DNA from: Prunella strophiata
Taxonomy: Eukaryota > Chordata > Aves > Passeriformes > Prunellidae
DNA length: 64,000 bases
NCBI GenBank assembly: GCA_036583965.1
Contig: JAZBQD010000027.1
Location: forward strand, 23,381,001 to 23,445,000
Reading direction: 5' to 3'
The notes under the pieces were generated by a model. The model had not been told where the DNA came from. It searched no databases and saw nothing but the letters and a program-made list of their open reading frames with translations. Both the position numbers and the translations under genes were made by a program. Positions 23,366 through 36,300 of this stretch are shown here, piece after piece. Position 1 is the first letter of the stretch, and each line of letters opens with the position of its first letter.

Positions 23366-26300
23366 GCTCTCCACTGTAAGCACTTACAGGCTCAGTCCCC
23401 AGGAGTCTCTTAACCCTGTCCTCAGCTGAAACCAGCACAGTGTGTTCTATAATATTTTTGTGCCATTTTCTCACAAAGGTTCATCCAGGTAAACAGCAGA
23501 AGCAGCAGCAATGTGTAAAACCCACACTCATGCTGTACCATCCACCTGAAGGGATTGTCATTCCCCTGAAAGACTAATTATGTAAACTTCAAACCAATTC
23601 ATAATCACAGAAATTATTTCTACTGAGCAACCATGACCACTGTTATTCCAGCATACCAGACTGCATTAGGAAAATGAGTGCAGCTTTAGAATTCATTTGT
23701 CTGTGCTGATCATAGCCTGGAACAAGTTACATCACATCGTTTTTCATGCAAGTGCTGACAAGAAGGTAAGACAGGATTTTAAAAACCTGAAAAGTGTCTG
23801 CCTTATGGACATGAAAATGAAACTGTAGCACACAGAAGGAATACATTTTTAACCCTAACTGAAGGTTTCTTGAGGGAAAGACACTTTCCCGACTGCCTTA
23901 GTGCCAGGCACTGTTAAAGCTAAAGGTACTGCTATTTGTGCCTGCAATATCTACCACAAAGCCAGCATAGATGTGCCAGCTTCAGCTTACACACACATTG
24001 ATACACTTTAATTTTGCAAAAACACATCCTGTGATCAAGAGGTCACAGGAAAGCTCAGGATAAAAGAAATCTCAGAAGGTTCCTGTGGCCAGCAGGTCAA
24101 GGGAAATTATTCTGTCTTCCAGTCCTGGAGTGTACAAGACAATTCAGCATAGGCATGCTGGATAACAACTTTTTGCAATAGTACAATTCAGACTGCATAA
24201 GTGCAGCCCACACACTTTGAGAAAGCAGACCAAGAAAGCCACTGTACAGAGGTACTCATGTAAAACACACATTCCATTAAGTCTGTTATCCTATGGTCTC
24301 AAGCTGCTTCCAAGTCTATAAATCCTGAAGATGAAAATTCTCCACTGAGGTTTTCATTGCTCTTAGTGAAAGCCACCACCTCCCAGGAGGGAGCCATGGC
24401 AAAGTCTACACATGGGTCAATGCCTTGGAGAACAGGAACATGCCTACCTGGCTTCATTTGGTTCTGTATTTAAGGTGTTTGGCAGAGTTTCCCATGTGAC
24501 CTGAAACACCAGTGAGGCACAGGGCACAGTCTGTGTGCTCTAACTGTGGTTACTAGGTCAGGCCTTGGAACAGACACCAGCTCTGGCTGGTTTGGAGCTC
24601 TCTGCACCTCTCTGTGTTATGGAGACATACATTATACTCTGAAGCTCATATATTAGCTGTGGAATCCAGGAGAAGACTGAATCCTAACAGATTCTTCACA
24701 CAAAATGGCAGACCACACCAACCAGAACTATTTATCTGGTTTAGGTAACACTGCACAAACTGGTGAGAAAACTGACTGTGGCTATAGCAAACAAGACAAA
24801 CTTCAGGTCAAAATCTATTCTCATTGATGTCCCTGCCAGTGTATTAACAATTACTCCTCTGTAATTATATAAAAGGACAGAGGAAAAGCTCCTCTGTGAT
24901 TAGTTGAGCTGGCCCCACTTTAGGAAGTGTGCCTTAATTTCCCATCTTTTATCCCTAGTTAAGTGCAATTTTAATGCAGGTCATTTAATCTTATCCCAGT
25001 CTTTAACTGCTTTGTTTCTGACTGTTCAGGCTCAAGATCTACCCCTCATTCAGGATCTTACAAATTGTTTTACATAATGCAATTACTCAAGGATTGCTAA
25101 AGCATAAAATTGTAATATGCATTTGAGAGTTCTAGAATGAAGTGGTACACAACTTACAGCTAGAGAATGGGAAAATGTATTCCTCTTTTCCCTTACTTAA
25201 ACCTAAGGATCAGACACTTCATTTTGGGAACTTAACATTCCCTGCTACACATAAATCAATGAATAGACACAGGGTCTAGCAGATGAATCAAAATAAGAAC
25301 CTTCCTCATGACTCAGTCAGAAAGAGCTGTGATAAACTTGTCTAGTGTGGGTCATTTCTTGTAATTTTTACATCCACACACTGTCAGGATAGATTGAGAG
25401 CTCTGGTTTAGTCAAGGGAACAAGTAAAAGATAAATGAGAGAACGGTGCAGATGAAATGTAGTGGCACAGAACACGGGCAGAGATGGCATACAAACAGAA
25501 AGATATATTCAAGAAACTGCCAGAGTTATGCAGCTAAACAAGTTCCAATGGATATAAGCAAAATGTTTTACTGTGTGACTTTTATGTCGTACTCCTTCCA
25601 TTTATAGTCAAAATAAGCTTACTGCTATTCCTAGCCTGCAGACAAGAGTAAATCAAGCTGTCTCCCAGATTTAAATCAGCAACTTGCTCACCACAGTAGC
25701 ATTTGCATCATTTCCACCATTCCAAATTAGAGCAGCCATTCTGTGCTCTTTCATGATTTCTCATTCAAACCATACCTGGTTAAGCAAGAGCTATTTATAG
25801 CTTACATTTGCCCATAATAATATTTTTAACAGGAAAAAAAACCCCTACATTTCATGGAAGCCCATCAAACATTATCTAATCTAGTTGTTTTAATACAAAA
25901 TAACTCTTCTTCATTAATAAAAGTGAGAGGAAAAACAGTAATAGCAGACTATATTTGTATACATATATATGGAATAATATACATATAAAATGAAATAACA
26001 TATATTTGCACTATATTTGCATATATGTGTAGACACATATACTATTTAGGTATGTTCATACCAAAGACCATAAAATGGTGACACAATAAAAAATACATAT
26101 TGCAATAAATACTGCATGGTTGAAGATAAAAGAACCTCCTGGTTTCTATATTCTCTAATTTAAATACTCTGTTTTTGTGGAAGAAAGCAGTTTCTCTCCA
26201 TTCTTGCCATATGCAAAATTTAAAAACCATTTTTCTCTAGCTAGCCACTGTGATGGCTAGAAGGCTGCTGCCTAGTTAGTTGCTACAAAAGACAGATTTG

Positions 26301-26684
26301 TTTCTGTGAGAATATTAAATATGATTGTCTTAAAATTTCAGCTATCAAATCTGTCAGGAAAAATAGAGCAGACAGAGCAAACAGGCTTCTGTGCAGAGGT
26401 TTGTGTCCAAGCAATGACTTTTCTGCACCCAGTTCCATGGTCATGATTGACAGACAGCACACTCTGCCTCTTTCCTATATCCCTATTACAAGGATTTTCA
26501 TGTTTTTTAAAGCTAGCCTAAAAACTGATATTACTCAATATCCAGGCTGACTTTCTGACTAATTCTCTTTCAAACCTAGACCTGGTCTGCTCTAATTAAA
26601 AAATTATTTCTGATTGCGTCCAGCAGGGATAACCTTTATAATTTTTCAAGTAGTAATTACATTTTCATGGAGTACAATCTATAT
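23366..26684. other. Single-copy DNA, no gene seen
   Basis: No exon or RNA gene is recognised. Open frames are at most about 60 codons. A degenerate AT/CA-rich tract lies at 25950-26044. Confidence 0.6.
25950..26044. repeat. Degenerate TA/CATA-rich tract
   Basis: Repeated TATATA, ACATATA and TATATTTGCA words without a clean period make up about 95 bp of low-complexity AT-rich DNA, probably a decayed microsatellite. Confidence 0.65.
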
Positions 26685-26827
26685 AGAGAGGTTGTGGAGA
26701 TATTTGAAAGCCTGTCTAAGCACAATCTTGAATAATCCACTCCAGGGGATCCTGCTTGGAGCAGGGAGTTGGGACTGCACTGCCTCCAGTGGTCCCTTCC
26801 ACCCTTATCCATTCTGTGATACTATAG
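26685..26827 (+). mobile_element. CR1 LINE 3' end (plus orientation)
   Basis: The sequence follows the CR1 3' end in sense orientation. It has a GTTGTGGAGATATTTGAAAG block, then GATCCTGCTTGGAGCAGG, GTTGGGACTG, CTCCAGTGGTCCCTTCCACC and the octamer-type tail ATTCTGTGATACTATAG. About 140 bp is kept, and the rest is truncated at the 5' side. The tail octamers ATTCTGTG and ATACTATA are the CR1 hallmark. The 133-codon open frame spanning 26614-27015 runs through it and is fortuitous. Confidence 0.88.
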
Positions 26828-29668
26828 ACCTATATGAGAAATATTTTCTTGTTGTGATCAAGTTTCATCATTTTCTTACTGTTTTCAGTGCAATTAACAT
26901 TCACAAAACATCCATAAAAGAAAAAAACTTAATGGTATTATCAAAGCAAACTTGGACAAAAAACAAAAATGCTACCACCTGCTCTACAGTAATTAAAGCT
27001 TTTTATTATTCCTAGTGATATATACAAAATCTTCACAGAACATATGAAAACACTGGCAGGAAAATTAGGATCAACTGACTTCAAATGGACATCAAACAGA
27101 CATAAATCTAAATTGACTCCATAAGGCAGAGGTTCAAATAAATTATAGTTAGATCCGACATGTAGCTTTTCTCAAAATGCAAAGAAATATTGCTGCATGC
27201 TCCATGTTACAGGCTAACCAGATGGTCACTTGATAGATGCCTTTACCAGAGGAAACACACTGTCCCTTTCATATGATGAAAAGAGAATGTGTGTTTCTTT
27301 TGGATTCCAATCAATTTTAATTCATTTTTACCAGACAATACATGCTACTAATGATTTCTCAATTAACCTCAGAGCTCCACAGTAACCAGTGAATCTCTAA
27401 GAAACTTAATGACATAAATGCATTCTGAACAAAATAACACAGATCAAACTGCATTCAAATAAAATGAAATTAATAGCAGCAAATTCCCAAAGCTTTGTAT
27501 CTTCCCAGCTTCTTTTAACAATAATTAGCAAAGAAACTGGAAGCACAAAGAGTATTATTTCATGCTGGTGTCTCCCTAGCAACAAAGAGTGCAACATTTA
27601 AAGAACTGTAACTTTTCCCAGTGTGTAAGGATGCACATAATGAAGATTTAAGATGTTTCTACCTGTATGCAAACTATGAATCTAAAGGAAGTAAAAACCA
27701 ATTACATTAGCAAACTGTCTGCTGAGAAGATTGACACTAGATGTAGAACACAACACACCACAAGAGAAAACAACCTCAGGAGAAGGCTGGAGTGACACAT
27801 ATTCAGTGTCCATAACAAATTAGTTAAACAGCTGAGATAACCTGAGAGAACTGAAGCCTCTCCAATCAGGGCACAGGGTTTGGTGAGCTGGTTGTAAGGA
27901 TAGAAAGCACTAAGAACAGAAACTTTCTGGTTTTCCATTGCTTAGCAAAACGTGCTAAAGGACAGTGGAAAAATCATCAGGTAGTACAGAGCACATCATA
28001 AAGAAAGTACATTTTAAGTCAATATATGGGTTTGTTCCTTCCAGTAACATATGGCAGCTTCTGAAAAACTTACCCAATCAGGCTGTCATGCACTATATGA
28101 GTTCTATAGTAAACTTTTAAATTGATAATTGTACGGTAAAATAGTTGCTTAACCAACATTACTTCCCCCATCCTTATTCTTCCTTATTCTTTCTCTAATG
28201 GTAAGAGTCACAAGGCAAAGGATGCTAAATTTCAAATTATCTGTAGAGGATTTCACACTAGAGCAGCAACTGTAAAGCAGCCAAAGGTATGGCCAACACA
28301 TTTACCAAAACATGTTCTTGTCTGCATTATGTGAGGCAGTACAAAACTTACACGTCTGTCTTAAAGGCACTATTCAAATCAATATGACTAAACCAGTAAA
28401 AATCAGCCATGAAAAATCCTATTTGAGTGTTTTAAAGCAATTTACTAGGCATGACATAAAGGGTTTATTTCCATGTAGAATGCAGCTCAGACCACATGAA
28501 GTAAGTGAGAACAGACACAGTCATAGGGAGTTAAAAAAGTATTCCAAGGAGCTCAACTCAGTTGAAAGAACTGAGGAAGCCAAAATAATTGCTTGTGGAG
28601 TTCAGAACTTGGAAGAAAGCCCCATGGACTCAAAAGGAGGGCTGGGGTTTATTCATTATATGGGCAGGGGATTACAGATTCTGTTGGGATTAGAGCCTGG
28701 AGATGTACAAGTTCACACTGAGGCTGAAATCAGAGAGAGGAATTTTTGTTCTCAAAAGATGATAATATTTCCCAAAACATCTTCAAATACAGTGGTTATG
28801 AAGAAATCATAAACAGTGAGAAGACACACATGTACCTTACAAAGTTTGTTCCCCTACTTATTCCTATCACCATTAGGACTTTGGAACTTAACCAGATTCA
28901 CAGAAACAACTTAGCTATTTTCCTAGATGGCAAGACCTTAAATTGCACTCTTCAACAAATATTTCTTGATTCAGATATGAATCATGATACCACTCCTTAA
29001 AGAGCATGCTCTTTTTCCTCATCCTCTTCCCCAACTTTCATGGGACAACTTTCCAGAATGTATCTTTCATCAGTTGCACAAGACTACTTCAGTAAATGCA
29101 TCTTTAAAATATATTTCATAAAAAGAGAGCACACATTAAAATGTTCTTACATCACAAGGAGTTTCACAATGACATTCTTCAGAGCAATATTGTCTAGAGG
29201 CTTAGGAAAATTAAACACTATGCAGAAAATTACTTACATTTTGAAGCCTTCCAGACAGAGCAGACACCTCTGCAATTCCTTCTGTTTCAGCAGTTATCAG
29301 ATATCCATCCATCTGCCTTAAAAAAAAAGTATTCTTTTAAGAATCTACATACCTACTAATAAGCTTAAAAGCCTTTTCAAGCTTTAAAATAAGTTTCTGT
29401 CTGAGTTACAGAGCAGCATTCAATAAAAACAAGTATATCTGCCCACATTTGCAAACATTGGTAAAATTCTCTATTTAAGCTCTTCCAGTATTACTGCAAG
29501 AATTGTATCTAGAGCTCAAAAAAGCTATTAAATATTCACATTTTCTTCAGTTCTGGCAATCAATCTCCAGTCACCTGTTGGCTGTCCCATGCCATGTGAC
29601 TGATCTGTACCATCCATAATGAGAAAGAATTGAACAACCACTGATAACTGTGGCTGTACAATTGGACA
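26828..29668. other. AT-rich single-copy DNA with one long unassigned ORF
   Basis: No gene is recognised. A plus-strand open frame of 166 codons at 28312-28812 is among the longest in the window, but its translation shows no domain, signal peptide or membrane segment that I know. It has no evident splice or promoter context, so I do not call it a gene. Confidence 0.5.
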
Positions 29669-29674
29669 GATAAT

Positions 29675-29988
29675 TGTCACAGCACATGTCACAGTTGAGA
29701 CAGCCATGGTACACAGAGTATCACCATACAATGACAGAAAGCTTCAACCCATACAGAGAAACACCACACCACCTCAGAAGGCTGCAAGCTCTGCCCTTCT
29801 TGTCCTTCAGCCCAGCCTTTTATCCCCCTCCTGTCCATGCAGTGCCCCTGTGTGCCCTCTGCTCCTGTGGTGGTTGCTCAGTGCCCCTGGGCACTCCATG
29901 GCTCATTGCTGTCACTGCTGCTCACAGCTGCACCCACTGGGGATGAGGCTCCAGCCCCACTCCCAATCACCACACTCTGTGTGCTACA
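29675..29988 (-). mobile_element. Solo ERV LTR, copy 1 (6-bp TSD)
   Basis: This 314-bp LTR is closely related to those at 44276 and 62517, and near-identical over the block from GCTGCAAGCTCTGCCC to GGGGATGAGGCTC. On the plus strand it runs TGTCAC...GTGCTACA and is flanked by GATAAT (29669-29674) and GATAAC (29989-29994), a 6-bp duplication with one change. The minus strand carries GGATAAAAGG (TATA-like) with an inverted CCAAT (ATTGG) upstream, so transcription on the minus strand is inferred. No gag, pol or env lies beside it, so it is a solo LTR left by LTR-LTR recombination. The 6-bp duplication suggests a class II (ERVK-like) element. It lacks 12 bp near its plus-strand left end compared with the other copies. 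Confidence 0.9.
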
Positions 29989-30092
29989 GATAACCCATCT
30001 CCTGTTCTAGGAGGGGTGCAGCTCATCCTTCCCACTCTCCTCCCTTGATACTTTCCATCAGAGGACTGTAGCAGTGAAATAGGAATTTAATG

Positions 30093-30312
30093 GAATAACA
30101 GAATCATTTGAGTTGGCAAGGGACCTTATAGCTCATCTCATTCCACTCCCTTGCCATGGGTAGGGAACCTTTGACTCTCCCATCTAGTTCAGAGCCCCAT
30201 CCAGACTGGCCTTGAACACTTCCAGGGATGGAGCATCCACAGCTTCTCTGGACCATCTGTCCCATGGCCTCACAGCCCAGTAAATATCCCTCCCTAAGCA
30301 GCTTTTAAACAT
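30093..30312 (-). mobile_element. CR1 LINE 3'-end fragment (minus orientation)
   Basis: The plus strand shows the reverse complement of a CR1 3' end: AACAGAATCATTTGAG, TTGGCAAGGGACCTTATAG, CCTTGCCATGGGTAGGGA, CCCATCCAGACTGGCCTTGA, ACACTTCCAGGGATGGAGCA and then the end of the conserved block near CAGTAAATATCCCTCCC. About 220 bp is kept and there is no intact frame. It belongs to a different subfamily from the 11.3-kb copy, since it has the CTTGCCATGGGCAGGGA type of tail. It lies 105 bp past the LTR at 29675. Confidence 0.9.
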
Positions 30313-33300
30313 TTCAGACTGGCACTATCTCACTGGGACACAGAGTGGCAGATTCAGGGCTCTGAAAATATCTCTATTTTTCTGCAGTCCTTCATGAATT
30401 TTCTAATTTGTTAGCAATCATGAAGACAAAGGATATTTTTAAAGTGTCACTTGACTATAGGAAATCACAGCAACAGCTGGGAGGAGTGATAAGTGGATGG
30501 AATTCAAGAGGACTTTTTTTTCTTTTACCATTTTCTCTATACTAAGCTCCTACCTACTACTCCACAGTGCTTGCATTTGAAGATTGCTTGTTAAAGAAGA
30601 TGAACCTTTTTTTAAAAACTATAGAGTTTAACCTTTTTACAGCAGAGCAACCTACAGGTTTTGTGCTAACACATTTAAATTCTAATCTATCTTTAAAATT
30701 TTAGGTAAAAAGTGATAAAAACTTACCCCTGCCATATGCAAAGCTATGAGACTCAGCATGTCTCCCATTCTACTTCAAAGATGATTTTGAAGTTGCCACC
30801 ATGCAAAATTATCACTCTATTCCTTAACCTTATGCCATAGAAATACACATTTGAGACTAACTTTGAATTTCACACTAACTTGATTAAAAACCTTATTTCA
30901 GGATCAGAATCCCAGCCATGAGTATCCACACTACACCTGTCAAGCAAGTGAGAAAGGGAGCCTGTGCCATAATTCAACCCCCTCCAGCCTAGACAGTCAA
31001 ACACCATAAAGGTACTTTCATAATTAAAAAAACTCCCTGAAGCCTGCTCTAAATTACAGAGGGAATGCAGAGGAGCTGTTGTATGAGGTAAAGCTTGTCC
31101 CCTTCCATGCTGTATCCAAGTTCTGCAGTGTTACACAGACAGATTAAGGTGTTAAACTGGACACAGAGGATCTGGTCACTCACACCAAGATCTGCTCCAG
31201 CTCTGCAATAGCCATGCTTTTTGGGATAGGGAGCAGTACCCTAAACTTTCAACCTGGGGTTGCAGCCTAGAAAGTATTTGACTGAAACTATGCTGCACAG
31301 CACACCTGATGCAGTCCTTTTGCATCACTTCTATCAGGGAGAGAGATCAGCTGGAAAAAACCTTTCTCTAAAGTCCACAAGCTGAGCACCAGCTCCACTG
31401 GAACACATCTGCACTGCTGAGGTGAAACCCCCTGCCTTTTGTAACCCCCCAGAGCCTGGCTCATCAAAGCAAAACAGCTGCCTTTTTGTAGGGCATGAAC
31501 TAAACACAGCAGCTCACCCATGTTACCAAATGAGAGCAGAGAGGATTAATTGACTTCTTTAGTCAGTGTTAGAAGCACTTACTGAAAACTACCATTTCTA
31601 GTCAGGTCATGCTACTGTATTATTTCCCAGTGTTGTCTTAAAATGTTTGACACCTGCAGTTCCTTGTGTGACCCAAAGGAACACAATGAGACCTGACTTC
31701 ACTGAAAATAGAAGGCAAGAGTCCTTGTTCTTCTGTGAGATTCCCTAAAGACAAAAGTGACGAAATCTGCTTTGTACATCATTTGTTAATCTAGAGCTCA
31801 AAATGGACATTTTCTGATTAGATGCAGATAAGCTGTTGGTTTGCAGTTCAACAATGGCACTGCTGGAAGGTAACATCATACATTTATCAATGAAGCAACT
31901 TCTTGAAGAATAGCACTTTTCCAGAACTCTGTGGTTTTTGAAACACACAGGGAGATTTAAAAAAAATATATTGTGAAGGTAGGGAATTAATGTTTTGTAG
32001 GAGCTGTTGCTGACATTGTAATACCATTACTGGTAATGGGAGTTGGATCTGTGCAGGTATATTCACAGCTGCAACATATGCAGGCTTAAATATGTCATGA
32101 GAAAAAAAATAAAGAATCTTAGAATTTTAGTGTGACAGCATTCCTTGTGATCTGCTGGTGCACACAGGTGGAAGTGGCTCTGCTAAAACACTGTCACCAA
32201 TTCAGGGGGGCCAGGGAAGGGTTTGAATAAGTGGGCCATAAGGATAGCAAGCTAACCTGGAGAAAAATAGTGCCATTTTTAATGGACCTGAATATTTAAA
32301 GAGTCAGTTAAAAAATTCCAGACTAAGACAATCTGAAATTAAATACTCCTTTATCAGCTTGACAATGAACAAAATGAATCTTGAAAACAACAAAACAATG
32401 TTTTTAAAAAGTTTTACCAAATTTTGTTGAATCTGCCACTCTGAGCATGTATTTTGGCTCTAGGTCTCCTGCACACATATGCTGAGGGACCCAGATTTTG
32501 CTTGTCTGTCAACAAATGTGAAATAAAGTTTTCTTGTGGGTCTTCATAACCCTTGATAATTTTAGCTCAAGGTAAACTTTGACTTTGGTGATTCCATCTC
32601 TGTACACTCAGGGAATGTGTCCAAGCTCTTCCAAGAAGCCTGCCACTGCTTCTTCCTCCTGTGCCCCTTTTTTTCACATGAGCTGATTCAGGAATGCCCT
32701 GTTTGTTCATCAACCTCCTGCACATTGTAATGGATCATTCCTGACCTCCCAGGAAACTGTTCTTGCTTAGTCAGCTCTCCTGGACCCCCTCAAGTCCTGC
32801 AGTCCTGCACACACTGAGACCCTGCTAAGATCCCCAAATAAGACTAAAAGTTTCCCTCCTGAAAGCCAACTTTATAACTCAGTCGTGTGTTTTGCACTGC
32901 CATTGCCTGACTAACATCCTGTCACAGATCAGTTTCTTAAAAGTGCATTTGTACTAAAGAGACCTGGCTAATGTGAGCTGTTAGATTGTGGAGAGAAAGA
33001 AATATGGAAGGAAAAAACCTATTCCTTTTCCATTTGCCTTTTCCACTCTAAGAAGCTCAGACGTAATTCAATCTAAAAGTGTCATATATATGGCTTTTAA
33101 ATCTATCATATTTCTTCCCAGTACTACAAAACCTTGCAAAGCAATAGAAAAGGCTTAGGAAAAAAATGTCTTCAAAATCAATTCAAGCCTGGGACGCTAC
33201 AGAAGAGTTAAAGTTTTCCCAATAAGTCTGTTAAAGAAGAGGTGTCTATCAGTGAGTAAACAGCAATTCTCCTTTGTACTACTAATGAGATTCCTTGTTG

Positions 33301-36300
33301 AAGATCAGGTTTCTTATGGAAGTTACTGGGTTTTGTTTAACATCTTAATGCAAGGGTTTAATAATATCAGGGCTTGGTATTATAACCATCACACGAATAA
33401 TTGAAACCCCTAAATTACTAGTGCAGGGGGGAAAAAAGGAAATATTTTAACAGATTTAGTTATCCATAGCTGAAAAGAGTGTGATGTTCACTTCAGAGTA
33501 ACACCAGCTCTAGTTTTATGATAAGACTCCATAAAATATGAATTGACATGTGCAGGGAAGGGAGATCAGAGTGCATTACAAATGCCACCCAAGAGGAACT
33601 ATATCTTAAAATTTCATTTCTATCTCAGTTAAAAAAACAAGTCATCCTGGGATTAGAGAAGGCTACGAGGCAAACAAAATCTTATTATGCAGTTACTCAG
33701 GAATAGGATGGTGATTGTAATTAAACCACTCATTGCCCCTAATTTTTTTTCTACACATAGAAACATATTTGTCTACTTCATGTGTCTCTTAAAAAACCCC
33801 AACTCTAAACATATGAAAACTTACTATTTATTTCTCTTAGCCCTTTTAAGGAAAGATTAGGATTAAGATTAGATGTCATTGAGATTTACACATTTATGGA
33901 TAAAACAAAACCCAAATCTTTCCAATCCAAAACTGCTTAATTGATCTAGAAGCAAAAATCTAAATTCACAACAGAAAAAAGAGTTGTAGGGTAAACCAGG
34001 GAGCCTTCAGGGCTCAGAGTCAGAGCAGCACACTGAGTCACAGCTGGTTACTTTGGTTTTTGAAACAGAAAGAGTCACTGCTGCCCCTGCTGGAGTCCAG
34101 AGCTGCTCCTCCCCGTGTTTGGAATTGAGGCACTGGGGGCTGATACCCCCCCATCATCTCTGGGACCCCACAGGACCTACCCAGAGAACCAGATTTTTAA
34201 TTTAGGAGAAGCCTAATGGCACAAATACTAACAGAGAGAGTACATCTTTAAATGTGAAAGTGCACATGCATAGCCAAAGTTGAACTTTGTGGAGATAGAC
34301 TGGGGAAGGTTGGTCCCATTTTCACACTAGCAGAGGTTCAGATTTTGTGCTAAAATACAAGTCAGGAATAAAGAGCTTACACCACTTCCTGAACAGGATT
34401 CAACAAAGCACACATGGAATTTTTTTCTGAAATACCTAAACTGATTGCTGCATTGTGGTCCAGAAAATGCTGGTGATTCCTGAGGCTGTGGTAAGAGGCT
34501 TTGCACCTTACCTTTGCAATAGATTTGCTGTTACTCAAATGTGATTCATCCTGAAAAGTTGGTAAATATTGTCCCAAGAGTGAAGTGGTTACACACAGAT
34601 GGAGTAAGAGATTAACTGTACCAGTGTCAACTTAAACTTAGCTGTCAGGAAAATGCAACTGCTTAATATTAAAATAAATAAGTAGCTTTTTTACTCCCTC
34701 TCCTTAAAGGGCATTAAGCATTTTCAGCTTCTAAATTTCCAGACTTCAACAAAGAAATATTTCCCCCCTTCAGCCACTAATTTCATTAATGTTACTTCAC
34801 AATGCTGATTTTAGATTAAGCTTATCAACCACACCTTAAGTAGTTATTCCAAATATATTTTAGCTCACACACGGCCCTAAGAGGTAAATGTGTAAGATTA
34901 ATACTTGCTGGAGCAATCTTTTTTTTATTAAAAAACCCAAATCTCAGAGTGCTTTTAATTGAAAGCATTCCAACACTGATTTGCTTAAGGAGTTGAGAGA
35001 ATGTCACAGGCTTCCCCATTCAAAGAAACTCTCCTGTACAAGAATGGAACTGTTGGGATCAGGAAGCATTTTTACTGGCCTTGGAGAAAATCAAGTTATA
35101 TTAGAAAGAGTGTCCCTAGGATACCAAAACAGCAAAAAGAGGGATTTTACAATTACTGGCAGCATGTTTGGATGATGGAGAGAAAGCTAGAAAGGTTAAT
35201 GGATTGTAAAGGCTAATTATAAGAAACTATTGGGCCCTGAATTTTTTCAGTTTGCAGTAGCTTGTGCTGGTAAAGAAACCCTTTGAAAAGTCCTGGGATA
35301 TTTTCCTTCTCATATCTGTGCTTGCCCAATAAGTCTTCTCACAGTTTTCTTTGAGAATAGTCTTTTAAAACAGTCATCCAAATTTAGCCCAGGAAGTAAG
35401 TAACCTCTTGCAGAGCTAGGCAGCCATGAGACTGAGTATATTTAACACCCAAGCATTTTACAGACTGCTTTCTCATCTTCTGATCTCCAGAAATTTCCTT
35501 TTCTCATCCAGTAAGAGATGTGTGACAACACCTAAAAATAAGATACCTTAGACAAGACTACTTGGGGAACAAAGTAAAAGCAATCCTCATTTTCATTATG
35601 TTCATTTACTCAGTTCATATTACCACAGTTCTAATATCCACTTTTTTAAACCTAAGTCATCTAATTGGCTACTAATATTCTCTAATACAAAGTGGTTTCT
35701 TTAATGATCTGAAGCCTAAATTAGCTTGGCATAAATCAAGAACTTGGTGTTTTCCTACTACACATTACCAAGTCACATTTTTTTCTGATGAGGACCTACT
35801 ACCAAAGGGAGGATGGATGGGAAAAAACCTTCTACTTCTAGCAAACATGCAATTTTATATTCCTCATGAAAAATATATATTTAAATGAGTCTATTTCTAT
35901 TCAGTCTCTCTCAGGCTCCACACAGGCCATAATCCATCCTGTGGGTGGCTGAGTGAGAAAGAAACATTTATGCCTTTCTGCTGCAATTAATTAATAGCAT
36001 AAATGTTTAAAAAGAGGCTTTCCCATTTCATAGCACACAGTTATGAATGCTGGAACCAAACAATACTTCCACAGATATCTGGGTGTGGATGGGCAAGCAG
36101 AGGCTGACTTTGTGAGCTACCATTGCAGGTGGAGGTTCAGGTTAGCCCTCATTCCCTGAGGGCACACCTCCACTGCTCCTGGGGGCTCATCCCTTGCCCT
36201 TTTTGCCACAACATATATTTGTTCCATTCTTAACCAAACAATCCACCCTTAAAAAATAACAACCCTGTGGGGGCTCCAGCTATCAACCAGAAACAAGTTT

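Noticed and set aside
26614..27015. 133-codon plus-strand ORF
   Set aside because: It runs straight through a CR1 3' end including its tail, so it cannot be a conserved gene.
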